NCBI RefSeq assembly: GCF_003589595.1
Contig: NW_020655294.1
Coordinates: 2,340,476-2,404,475 of the forward strand
DNA from: Hyposmocoma kahamanoa
Lineage: Eukaryota > Arthropoda > Insecta > Lepidoptera > Cosmopterigidae
Length of the DNA: 64,000 nt
Direction: 5' to 3'
The notes beneath the pieces were generated by a model. The model was not told the DNA's origin, did no database searches, and saw only the letters and a list, made by a program, of their open reading frames with translations. Of the stretch, positions 24,501-37,400 are shown piece by piece. Both the position numbers and the translations under genes were made by a program. Every line of letters starts with the position of its first letter. The first letter of the stretch is position 1.

Positions 24501-27500
24501 CGGTTTTAAATGTCGCGACGTCTGACCACTATGAGTGACGAAAAGCTTTCAAAGGTTTCTCACAGATGGCGTTACGGCAAAAAGTCATTAAAAACAAAAA
24601 ACAAAGCTCTGCAACAAGCACGTAGAAACATTCGTAAGGTCCTCTAGTTTGTTCCGTGGCTTAGTTGACAGAGTCCGGCACGGTTTGCTGAAAGAAGTTG
24701 GTTCGAATCCAGCCCGAACAAAGAAATTTTTTCTTAGTGGTCGATTATTGTATTAATAATTATTACTACTTTACTACCAGATACAGATCTAAAAAATGTC
24801 AGATAGTACAATAAAAACTTAAAAGTCTATTTTGGGTAAATTTGTTTTGTGAATAAACAGTCGTGGAACAGAAGTTATTGTTTATGATGTTAGTAACATA
24901 GTCCTGCAAGGTTGTTAGTATTTTTTCAAATAACCCTATATATAATCATATTGAACTCGCACGGTCGAATTTAACAAAGACCATGCTTTATTTAAAATAT
25001 AACATTTTATAACGAGCTACACGTGTTTAATTGTATGATTAAAAACATATTTGCGGCACTAAAACAATTTGAATTTACGTATTTTGGATTTACAAATCAA
25101 TTCTATCCAAACAGTGTATATATAAATAGATTTGGTAAAACAAATTTTATCATAATAAAACAATTTACATGAAGCACTTGTTTGTTAACAAAAATATGTA
25201 GTGACTAAAAATACAGAATTAAAAGACGAAACATTTTACTTAAAAATTAAACTCCGTTGCAAAAATGTTCAGTGTGAACAAAGTAGAAATCAATCAGTAA
25301 ATGACAATATATCTATTTTATATAAGCGTATATATTAACAATATAAGTATCATATACATAAACATTACAGAAACAATCATTATCACATAAAATATGCATA
25401 ATTTATTTACGGATTGGTGCTTTAAATATTTGTTTTCTCATAAATGCAGGTCCGTCTATATAATAGATTTTTAACACTACGATTTGAACACAATGATTAG
25501 AACGACATCTAACAGAAATACCCCACGACCACAATCTTACCGGCAGAAAATTCGCACAACCATGGTCTAACACTCATCACTAGACTAACGCCTAACAAAG
25601 GAAACATCAACAACAAACAAACACAGACACGACCATCGCGTGACAGAAATATCGCAAGTAGTGTTAAAAATGTGTGTGTTATAATGTAATAGGAACATTT
25701 TACTGACGTGCTATTCTTAGATAAGCATGAGTGCCATGCACTCGCCATCCGTCGCGCTCCTCCTCTGTTTCAATTTCAATTCTTTATTGTATATATCACA
25801 TTAAAAATTTAAGGTGAAACATCCTTTGTAGACTCAAATATTTCATATTATTCGTTAATACGTTTAGTAACGAAAAGCGACATTATTAAGAAAACCCTAT
25901 TGGTATTGGAATATAAAAACATATTCCACCTCGGAAAGGCCACAACAGTGCCCAGGTCGCCCACCAGAAGATTAAAACCTATCGAGACCACGGTCTCTCA
26001 CATTATTAGCTGCAGGAATGAACAGAAGATAACTCAGAATGCCCAGAAAAGCCGGTGAATGAAGGCTTATGGCGCCCGCAAGTTCGGCATCGGAGTTCAA
26101 CGACCGTAAAGTCCGGAACCAGAAGTTAGTCTAAATTGAACGTTGCAAAGAAAGAGGTTGAAAGTTGAAAACAATCCTCCGGGGATTTAGTGCTCGAAGA
26201 CTCCCTCCGATCATTCTGAAGGACGCGGTGTGGTAGCAGGCTGCACCGACACGGAGATATTAAAGTTGTAAACAATGGCCTTATTGAATATCAATTTTGC
26301 GTCCAAGCCAATAAAAAATAACTCGATCAATAAATTGGTTTAGTGAAGTGAAATGTTGGGCGGCAAACCATTTCAAAATGGATTTCGTAACTCAGCTAAC
26401 GTTTTAACGAGAATTATTTCGGTCTGCGGAAATTAAACACAAAATGTGTTATAAATGCCATAAGCAATATACTTCTACCAAAATTAGACACGGGTGGTAG
26501 AATACCTAAAGAAAGATGTCTTAGCCATTCTCGTAATTACGGCAGAAGGGAACTTTCGGCAAATGACATTAAATGGGATTTGTCATAAAACATCATAAAT
26601 CATGTAGAAGCTTGAATCAATGTATGAGTAGAAATGAGAATACAATTAAATACTGGTTTATGAAAGATTTTATGAATACAAGATGAAAACATCAGACATA
26701 TATGATAGCCTAACTCAACAACTAAAACGTCTGTGGTGAATATGTTAAAAAACGCTCGTTTTCCGCTTTACATGACTTCACTGTTTGGGTGACCACCTGC
26801 ACAGTAGCCATGGTCGTGAAATAAGAAAGTCTATTCAGAAAAGACAATTTCAGAAATTGAAATTTCCGATTCAACGGAAATATCTCAGGGTTCAGGTACA
26901 GGTGGTAGAAACTTCGCACCGTTACAGTCTAATTACTGAAAAAGGCACGATTAAAGACTAATGACGAAATATCACAGGACCAATATCACAAAAACATTGC
27001 ACAACTATGTTGTAATGATGGAAATCTAGCTAAAAGGGTAGGATTCCAATCGTCGATCGGTCCCTTTCATAGCGACCGAGCCTCGAAGACTACCTAACCC
27101 GCGCCCCGCTAAGTTTCGACTGATGAAGTCCGAACGACGGCCAAGCAAAGCGGGGAATAGTCAAAGCACCAATCCGGGCGGCGGGCACCCTGAGGCGGTT
27201 TACCTGCACGTCGGCGCCGGCCAGCGTCTTGAGCCTGGTGTCGGTCATGCCGTGCGGCAGGTTGGACACGACGGCGAGGACGGGGTCGTCGCCCAGCAGG
27301 CGCTCCTCGTCCACGGTGGAGTCGCTGTCGTACTCCACCTGCGGGGGCGCGGGCGAGGGCGAGGGGGCGGGGGCCGCGGGCGCGGGGCGGCCGGCGCCCA
27401 GCGCCGTGCGCACGGCGCGGCTGAAGATGGCCAGCCGCGGCTCGGCCTCGGGCGCCTTGCGCTGCAGCACCACGCGCCGGTACGAGAACGGCTTCGGCGC

Positions 27501-28394
27501 CGCCGGGCCCGCGCCCGCGCGCTCGGCCTGCTGCAAGCGACTTCCCGTTAGCTCGACTCGTCTACCCACCCGCTCGAAAATATTCTATTTCCCGCAAATG
27601 ATCACATCTTTTAAGCTCCTGCTCGTTCACTGCGCTGACCTCCCCGAGAAGAACGAGCAAAAACTCTAGGGATTGCTCTTTTCAAATAAACTTAAAAGCT
27701 ATTTTGAATCATATTTGTGTCAAATCTAAACTCATGTAGTTTTTACGTACGTCTTTATCTAACACTTAGTCAACAATTTTGTAATGCGACTTTTCAATTA
27801 AAATACTAAGTTTTAAACTTAAGAAATGGTATGCTCCGGAAATTTATTGTAAAAACTTATACAGTTCCCCATTAAAAGAGTCGTTTACCTTAGTTAAACG
27901 AAAACGTGGTACCATGAGTTTGGACTTAGTTCTAAGATTAATATTATGGATATCTTCTGTCTTAACGAAATTATGTATATTTTAATAAGCATACTAAACA
28001 CTTGAGTAAATGTACTGTGACGCCAATCATGATACACGATATACAGACCGACGTCTGGTGTTCACTAATTAAGAAAAGCGAAAGAAAGTTCTAAGAAATT
28101 CTTTTATTAAATAACACGTGTTTTCACTATAATGATCACAGAACAATAAATACAGTACAAGTCGTTAGTTAGAGTAGTACGCGTGCCAATTGCAAGCTTA
28201 GTTCTGCGTACTTGAGCTCAATTTTTTCTTCCATTGTCATGACATTCAATATATTTTTTGTAAAAATAGTGCGCTAGTTCGTTATTATTATTATTATTGA
28301 TAAAGATCGAAGAACGCAGAAAAAACTTATTTTATTTTATTATATGACAAATAATAAAACGACATCTCTTGTCAACCGCTGGTAGCTGTTCATA

Positions 28395-28439
<45 letters not shown>

Positions 28440-31400
28440 AGTTCACAAGACCACTCAAACGGCACTAAAAAAACAATTAAAACCAAAAATAAAAACCTAC
28501 AACCACATTAAAAAATTCGTAAGGTCTGTTGACTAGTTCCGCCGCGAAGTCGCTAGTTCGAGCCCAGCTAGATCGAAAAAAAATTTTCTTCAAGTTCGGT
28601 TGACCTTCCTAACAATCAAATAACAAAACCCTAAAATCTAATTATTTACCACTACCACTACTGATGAAAGAAAATTTTTCAAGGAAACTATGCACAGTTG
28701 AGTAACCTACACTTTTCAAGAGATTTAAACTAACACTGCACAATTAAGCGCTCATTCAAACAGGACTACCAAGCGCTCATTCAAACAGGACTACCAACCA
28801 CTTCTCTCACTCAAACAGATACACCCAGCCATCAGCCAACAGGTGATTTTTTAGTCACCATCCAAATTTCTTATAGGCATTAGGTACAGTCAAGAGCACG
28901 TCAAGCTTGACACTGTACTTTGCACCGCAATTATTATGCCGCTTTCTTATCGCAAGCGGCATAAAGTTGGATTTAAGTCTTAAGTGTCAAGCTTGACGTG
29001 CTGTTGACCCTGTACCATACAAAGTTTATGAAATATTGATAGGTCAAATGTACTAAATCAAATATTTTATTAGAAGAATTTTTAATGTTGCTTGGGCAAC
29101 ATACGCTCTACGCTTCACATTCATTCATCGAAAAATTTATAAATTAAATTATTATAATTTTGTCAAAGAAATGAAATTAGTTTATAAATTATTATATAGC
29201 CTTTGTATTTCTTAAATCTGTAATTAAAATAATAAATACCGAATGAAATACGTACCTCTTTGGCCTCTTTAGTGAATGTTATTCTTTGTCTAGGCTTTGT
29301 ATCTTTTGTTTCTTTTACAACTGGCTTCTCTTTCGCCTGCAAAAAAAATAAGTATCTTCAGTAAATTCCATGACATTATGTATTAGTCACATAGTAGAAT
29401 AGAAGACAACAGTGCATATACGTTAGATTGACTGCATGCTTGCAGTTAATGCGTGAAATCGCAATCAACTTCACGCATGCAGTCGATCTCGGCTGTATGA
29501 AGTAGGTTTCGACTACATGCAGTTAATGCAATTAAGTCGTTATCAACTTCATACAGTTGAGGTCCCGGATAACGATTGTGTTGGCTGACACGCTGTTGCT
29601 TATCAGCATCCAATTAAAATAGTGAAATTTTTGGGGAAATAACAAAACAAATTTAGAAAACTAACGCATGGTTCACCAGACGAGTATTAATAAATTATAA
29701 ATTTAAATAAAAGTTCTATTAGTTCAAATACATTTTATTTTTAAATTTGTTTTCTTAATTACCAAAACTTTAATTTACTCTTCGAGTAATTAATAAATTC
29801 AGGCATTACTATGCGGAAATCCTAAATTAGAACTTTAAAAAAAAAACCCGTCCCAAAAGTTCGTGGAATTACATCTATTTGCCAAGTTTTATATTAATCT
29901 ATACATTCTTAACTTAGGATGCGTAGCGAGAGGTACTTCTAATAATATAAACCGGGATCCTCTTAAGAACTTTGGTTTATTTCACCATTTTACATATTTT
30001 CACTTTCAGGTTACAATTCAATAATCATATGTCAAGATCTTCTGTTTTCTTAACATTCTAAATATAAAACTATAATCACTACCTATATTCAGCCAGCAAT
30101 TCTACTCATAGAGTAGAGCCTAGTCTACATCCCTAACATTTTTAAACCTGTTGTAAGTAAAGTGGAGAATTTACAAAGCGAATTTGTAAAACGAGCAGCT
30201 TCGATGAATTCTCGTAAAGAATGTATAGATAATTTACAATTCAAGCGGAGGCGAATGTTTGATAAGAAAGTTAGAATTGCTTTGTTATCTAAGAGGTATG
30301 TTACGAGAAACTTAGGATAGTATATCAATTGAGTAGAATTAATTGTATGGTGAGAAGATTAGGTATAAGTAGAAATAGGTTAGGGTAGACAGAATCTACT
30401 GCATGTTAATAGAATGAAAAAGTTTTATAGGAGATAATTTAATGTTTTCTTGGTTCCTACTAGGTTAATTAATCTTTTATATTTATTTTTCATGTGGAAC
30501 CACGATGAGATTGTGAAGAATTTTAAGAAACCTTGTTATTTTCCGGCAATGCAGACTTTGAAAGACGGGAGGATGTGATAGAATACCGATTGGATTAGAA
30601 GGATATAACTTACTTTTTCTTTTTTTCTTTTATTAATTTGATAGATATATTGTCCAGTGTGTGTGCATAGTTCGTGCTCACCCTCCCAGATGAACAAGAA
30701 CTGTCTGCATTCGTCGAAAATATATTTATTTAATTAATTTGGCGTTCTTCATATGGAATATCCCCATCCCATATGTATGTTAGGATATGTTGTTAGGGTT
30801 TTATATGTGTGTTGGTTCTCGTTTGTTTAAAGAAAGTAGGTAAAGCTGATGGAACGTGGATAGCTGCAGGATGAGGACTAAGGCAGCTGGGAGATCAATA
30901 TAGATGTTGCCCAGTGATCATCCGATGGATGCTCAAGCCTGTGTCGTGTGTATTCACCCCTTCAGCTATGAGGAAGAGGGATGTAGACTAGGCTCTACTT
31001 TATGATATAGGTAGTGATTATAGTTTTATATTTAGAATGTTAAGAAAACAGAAGATCTTGACATATGATTATTGAATTGTAACCTGAAAGTGAAAATATG
31101 TAAAATGGTGAAATAAACCAAAGTTCTTAAGATGATCCCGGTTTATATTCTTAGAACAGTAGACACACATTAAAAATTTTTTATTTGGTTATATTAACAG
31201 GCAACAGTTGTAAAATATGTGTTAGATTTCATGTTAAATATGTGTTACGTTTGATGGCAACACTTCTACTCAAAAACTCTGTCCCATACAAGTGTGCTTA
31301 ACTGTATTTAAAATATACAAAAATATAAGTTTCTAGCCTGCGTTTTATTCAACAGCAAGTTTTTATTGAATATCACGGTTTTTCTACTATGATATCAAAT

Positions 31401-34400
31401 TATTTTTTTGTGAAATTGATCCACTAGGTTGTTATAATTAAATAAAGATCGAACACTTAGAAAAAAGTTCTTAAAAAAACTGTTCGGAACGAAGGAAATT
31501 TTTTTCTAAGTGTTTGTTATAATAATTATTTTATTAATCTTTGTTATTAACAATTATTTTATTGTTCTTTAGTCGCTTTATCGTTGAGGGTGCGGTATCA
31601 CAGGTAATTAATTAAGTATCACACATTTAAAATGGAGTACCTTAACAGTTTTACTTTCAGCTTCTTCAGTCTTTGTAGAGCTGGTTACTATAGTTCTGCG
31701 AGCTGGTGATTTCTCTGGAAGAAAAATAAACAACATGCGTTAATAAATCATACTACATTTTTTTTAATGTTATTATTTGTAAGTAAATTAAAAGTAAGTA
31801 CACAAGTAACAAAAATAAACAGCAAATTTAAGTGAGTAACTACTGCTCTCGTGGTTGAACGGTTACCATTCTGGTTTCCAACGCAGTGGTCCCGGGTTCG
31901 ATTCCGAAGCCGGGAGATATGTTTGTATGGCTTACATTTATATCTCTCTTGAGTTTGGGTTAGTAATGAAATAGACTTAGGGTCCTTCCAGAATTCTACT
32001 CAATGCTCAAGTCAGGATTTGAGCAGATTTGAGTATGATTTCAAGCACTGGAAATACGACCCTTAAGGGCAAGGACTTGAGTATGATTTTCAGTGCTCAC
32101 TGCAATACTCAAGTCAGAATTTGAGCAGATTTGAGCATTGAGTAGAGTTCTGGAATACGACTCTTAGGGTCGTATTCTAGAACTCTACTCAACGCTCAAG
32201 TCAGGATTTGAGTATGGTTTAAAGCACTCGAAACCATACTCAAGTTCCTGCCATTAGGGTCGTATTTCCAGTGCTTGTGTTGCCAGTGAAATCCTGACTT
32301 GAGCATTGAATAGTTCTGGAAGGACCCTAAGTCTATTTCATTACTAACCCAAACTCAAGAGAGATATAAATGTAAGCCATACAAACATATCTCCCGGCTT
32401 CGGCGTCTTTTAAGGCGTTTTATAACGACGTGACTCTATTTTACAGGACTCGACTCTTCGGGGGTTCGAGTTTTTATTAATAAGACTCAGTCGTTATACT
32501 ACTCAAAAGACTTAAACGACTTGAAAGACTTAAACGACTCGAGTTGTTTGCAAAAGACTTATACCTATTTTATGTCTTATTAAATCCGAAGTTTATAAAT
32601 AAAATGACGTAAGTAGTACGTAGTAAATATTCACGTTTATTTACTCACAATAAAAATCGTAAAATAAATACCTTGTGGGTAGAAATAAAATCACGCCATA
32701 CGGCTCATGACTCGCGACTCCCGAGGCTATGAGGCGCCAGTCGTTTTAGTTTTTTTAATCGTTTTAGTCCTATAAGGCTAAGAATTCACGAAGCGGTTTT
32801 GCCACGCGCCCGCTGCGGTTGCGGACAGCTGTTTTATTTCAACACTCACAATACCGCAGGTTTGTGCGGTCACGTAGCCGCCGCGGTTGCTGACCGGCCC
32901 GCAAACTTGGCGGGAGAGGATCGCAAGGCGCGCGGTTATTTACGATCGATTGAAATCGTCAGTTAAGTCTCAGACGTCGCCATGGACTCACATCACAACC
33001 GAGCTATCGCGTTATATTTACTTCAACGAAGAATTAAAAGGCCTGAAAGATTCAGGGTGCATCCTCTCGTTATCGTTACGGATTATTCGTTGTTCTTATT
33101 AATGAGTTAAAAAAACAAGAAGACAAATTCTTCAATTTTATTCAGATGTCCGTATCTACTTATTCAGAACTTTTGAGAAAAATGGTAACTGGTAGGAAAT
33201 GTATTGATCGACTTCAACATCCATAACTGGAGAAATTGACACGCGTTGCCAAATCGAAAATCAATCACAAAATGGCGTGGGACCGACCGCGAGTGCGCGC
33301 GAGTGGCTGCGAGCAGCCGTCTCCGCCGCGGGCGTAAAACGCGTCGTGAAATGTGCTACTCAATTTTGCATATATTTCTACATTCTTCGGAGGCCGCGGT
33401 GGCGCAATCGCGGCGGGCGCGGGTGAAAACCCCATGAGTTCTTAGCCTAAGTCTTTTAAGCTTCCTACGGTTAAAAGACTTCGACTCGAATTAGTCTTCA
33501 GTTTTAGTCTTATGACTCAAGACTTGAGGGTTAAAAGACTAGACTAGCCATGAGGCATTGAAAATTAGTTGAGGTTTTTTAAAAGGCCTTATAAGACTGA
33601 GTCCCTTTCATCACTAGTTTGGGTGTAATTTGTGGTTGTCTGTCTGTGTCCGATGCAGGGTTTCTCTAGTGCGGGGCTTGTGTGCGTTAAAAAAAAGGAA
33701 GAGAGCGGTTGCTTCTCCATTGAGAGATTGAGGGTGGGAATCCTTAAGGCGCCCCTGTACCTCCGATTTTAAAGTAAATAAAGCTTTGCCAGTTTTCCGT
33801 GTAGGACATGAAGCAAAGGGGTGATCACCTTTCTTCTTCTTGTCGTCGAAGGTGATCCGCTGCTTGGGCCTCTTGGTGTCGGCGGAGGCCTTGGGCGGCA
33901 GACGGCTGCGCAGGTCTGCAGGCGGGGCCGAGGGGGGCGAGGCTCTGCAACAACATTTTACAGGCTTTACATTTATTGTATAACGTTCTGAGAAAAAGTT
34001 ACATTAATCCCTTCAAGTGCCGCCATTTTTTTTTTGTAAACACCGACTATGCAATTAGTTACGTTTGAGTGCATGTTGTGTTTACCTAGAAGTGTTTGTG
34101 GCAATTACATTGTTTGTAAAGGTATCATAAGATGTAATAAGTAATATTGTACATAGACGTTGGTAAACCAAATAAATAAATAAAATGGCGATGGGCCCTG
34201 GGTAATTTTTTTGTTGATTTGGATGTGGAAAACTATATATTTTCGTAATATTTATTATAAGTTGTCCCATCCGGCTATCCATCCTTAGTAATAAAAGGAA
34301 GTCATAAGTGTAGTCGATATTAAACCAAGAGTAAATAACGTATTTTTGTTTAAATGAAGGCACACACAATCGCCATACATACACGAAAATACCTAAAAGT

Positions 34401-37400
34401 AAGATTACACGTGCTGGAATAACCGTAAACCTATGTAAAATTGATTTTTACTTATATTTCCTAATTGTAATATACACTTTATCTGTTAAATAGCAGGTAA
34501 AACAGGTCAAAAAAAATCTTTAAAAGTATCTTTATTTATTGATTTCAAGCTCGAAAAACGGTTTTTGTTATTATCAAGCGAACTAAACTAATTATGAATG
34601 CTGAATATTGCTATCCTGTTTTACCTAATATTCATCGCAGCGCGTTAGAAAGAATAGACAGAGTATCTGTTGTGAGCAGAGATATTTTAAGCCTGAAGTA
34701 TTTCTTTTGCGCCATGACATGGGGATCTTCAAAGAGTGTTTACAGGGCTATCAAAGGCTGGCGACGCATCGACAGCTCATCTGATGTTGCAAATGTCCAT
34801 GGGGGACAATGACCACCTTCCATCAAGTGTCTCGTCTGCTCGTTTGCCTCTTTACATTAAGATGATGGGCAGTGAGTTAAAACCAAATCAACCTGCCCAG
34901 ATTTTAACTGGGTTTTTACTCAAAGGTTTATACCAAAACTGCTTAAAATGATGGGCGGAAAAGACGAATATGGAATTTGGTATAATTCCATATAATTCGA
35001 TTCCAGATGTAAAAATATTTTTAGACACTAAATTGTGCATACTCACTACTAAGGATATATATTACGTTCCGATTTTTAAAATGGTGATTCAAGTGCATAC
35101 GATCTAACGATTTTTTGTATCTGGCTGCGCCGTCATGGGTCATCACAGTACTTTCTATAGCTATTTATTACATTTATTAAATTAATGACACATATTTTAA
35201 GTATATTTCTCATTGCACACAAGACACAACTCAAACGCATATAACATGATATTCTGGCAGCACTATCCTCCCTTTCACCCGTTCCCTGCTACCTGAAAAC
35301 TGTCGTCCGAGTTCAAAAACTTAAAGTGCACAAGTGTACGCGAGTGGTAGTCAAAATAAATTAAAAAAAGCTCATTCAATAATATTCAAATCCGCTTAAA
35401 CTTATATTCACAAGTGTATACATTGTAGTGAGACATCAGAAAACCTTGGACATTATATTAAACTCAATTGCTGGACGTGCAGGTGCCACGATGTTAAGTC
35501 CTGGCCCGTCCAGTATCGATTACATCAATGCTACTTAAATTTGTACTAATTGGATTCTACATAAAAAACTGACCTCAAAAAGTTCGTGAAATAACATCTG
35601 TTTACCAAGTTTCAACCTCCATTAGGAGCAAAGCAAAATCAACTATTAAAATAATTGCTCCTTGTAAAATTGAGGCGTTATTTATAAAAATAAATCTTCA
35701 TGCGAGAACAGCCATTCTAATGCTCTGGCCACACAGTCGCGGCCGCGGAAGCGTTCCGGGCGCGGGTTTTTTTGTAATGTACGAGTTTATATGAACCCTG
35801 CCGCACTGAAACACGCGGCGGCCGCGCGTCAGCCGCGTGTTTCGCTTCCGCGGCCGCGACTGTGTGGTTAGAGCATTAGAGTTGGAACATTTTCTTCAAA
35901 ATTAAATGGGACCACTACTGAGGTAGCCTCTTTCAAATAAAAAAGAATCATCAAAATCGGTTCACAAATTATCGCTTAACATAATAAAAAAAAACTTGCA
36001 GACGAATTAAGAACCTCCTCCTTTTTTTTGAAGTAGGTTAAAAAGTGTGTGTACTAGTAATAATACACACACTTAATAATAACCTTTTTGTACAAAAGTA
36101 TATTTGTGCTGTTGGTTATACCTTAATACCTTTACCTTTTATCAACACGATGATGAGATACCTTTGTGAATGTGATTTTCAAGCGAATTGATTCAATAAA
36201 AAAAGCAATAAATATTTTGTAATAATATCATTACATTTGAACAAAGCTCGATTTACAATAAAAATATTTGAGTGAATAACTTTTGTCTTCGATTTCGGGC
36301 ATTCATGGATTTGAACCCGGCGTTGACAAAGCAGCGGATGCTGGCTTATCTCTGGTTGTGAGTGCCGTGTAAAAAAGATACCCTAAACTAACTCTAAAAC
36401 CCTGAATATTTTCATCCCACATGACTCACTTTTTGGCCTTCTCCTTGAACCGTCCCGTGTCGTCGTCGTCGGACAGGATGCCTTCGATGTCACCGAGGAT
36501 GAGGTCGAGGTCGTCGTCGCTGTCGTTGGTCAGGCCGGGCAGCGGAGGGGTCAAGTCCCGCTCGGGCGACTCCAGCTTCGGGAGGTCCGAGTGCGGCGGG
36601 GTTAGATTTTCTGTGGAACGTAATACGAAATTATCCATTATTACATTGTTTTAATAGATCTAAATTATTACTATTATTATTAATAATTTTTATTTTATTT
36701 CATCGGTATTTTTTGTAAACTATTCATTCATATTATATTTTTAAAATATTACAGTCTTATCTTTTTCGAAGACGGAGTAAATGACATTTGTAGGGTTGCC
36801 ACTTTTCATAAAATTTTAAATAGTTACGTAGTTGTTGTCGATAGTTTTATCGATAAATTGTGAAAGAAGACAAAATTTTGCCGAAAATGACTGATTTGGT
36901 TGAATGTTACAACGATCTAATGGTTACTAATTGCGTTAATACCTTCTTTATTCTTATTTTGACAGTTGGCCTACTAAAAATCGAGATCAATATTTATTCA
37001 CATACATTTTAACAAGAATAGCTGGATTTAATTATCTATATTAAATTAAAATTAAAAACTGTAAAATGTGTCTCCCCTTTGTATTTTTCATAAACATACA
37101 GTTCTAAATACATCGTATGTATGTATGAACTTAAGAAATTGACAGTTCAAATGAACTTGTACTCAGTAATTGGATGAATAATAAATAGGTCGAGGATGAT
37201 ACAAATGAATCAAGTGCGGATATTTATTCAATAAGCGTGACCAATATTATTCCGATTGTCGATACAATATTTATCGACTGCAATCACTAGCTGCTCGCAC
37301 GCGGGCAACACTTTAGCGCAATGAAATGTCATTTTACTCCGTCTTCAAAAAAGACAGACTATAACAATCTAGCAGAAATATATTACTAATATCATAAACG

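Larger units (their letters stand above)
18588..27203 (-). other. RBM33: RBM33 last intron (8.6 kb)
   Basis: Holds SINE S2, two copies of the ACAGGGTTATTT repeat, a LINE tail, the piggyBac pseudogene and SINE S4. 20640-22000 and 25000-27090 show no supportable gene; 21040-21480 and 26030-26260 are GC-richer patches that may be unidentified repeats. Confidence 0.6.
31904..32403. repeat. Large palindrome with 90-bp perfect arms
   Basis: 31904-31993 and 32314-32403 are exact reverse complements over 90 bases; the 320-bp middle holds the two MITEs and stays partly self-complementary. The outer three-quarters of each arm is tRNA-derived SINE sequence (CCGGGAGATATGTTTGTATG onward). Confidence 0.88.

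Noticed and set aside
27090..27669. Several long plus-strand frames
   Set aside because: Shadow frames opposite RBM33 exon 17; GC-rich DNA has few stop codons. Only the minus frame has correct splice sites and phase.
34594..34951. Two overlapping 70-codon plus frames
   Set aside because: They cover a retroelement tail phrase common in Lepidoptera and continue into unrelated AT-rich DNA.
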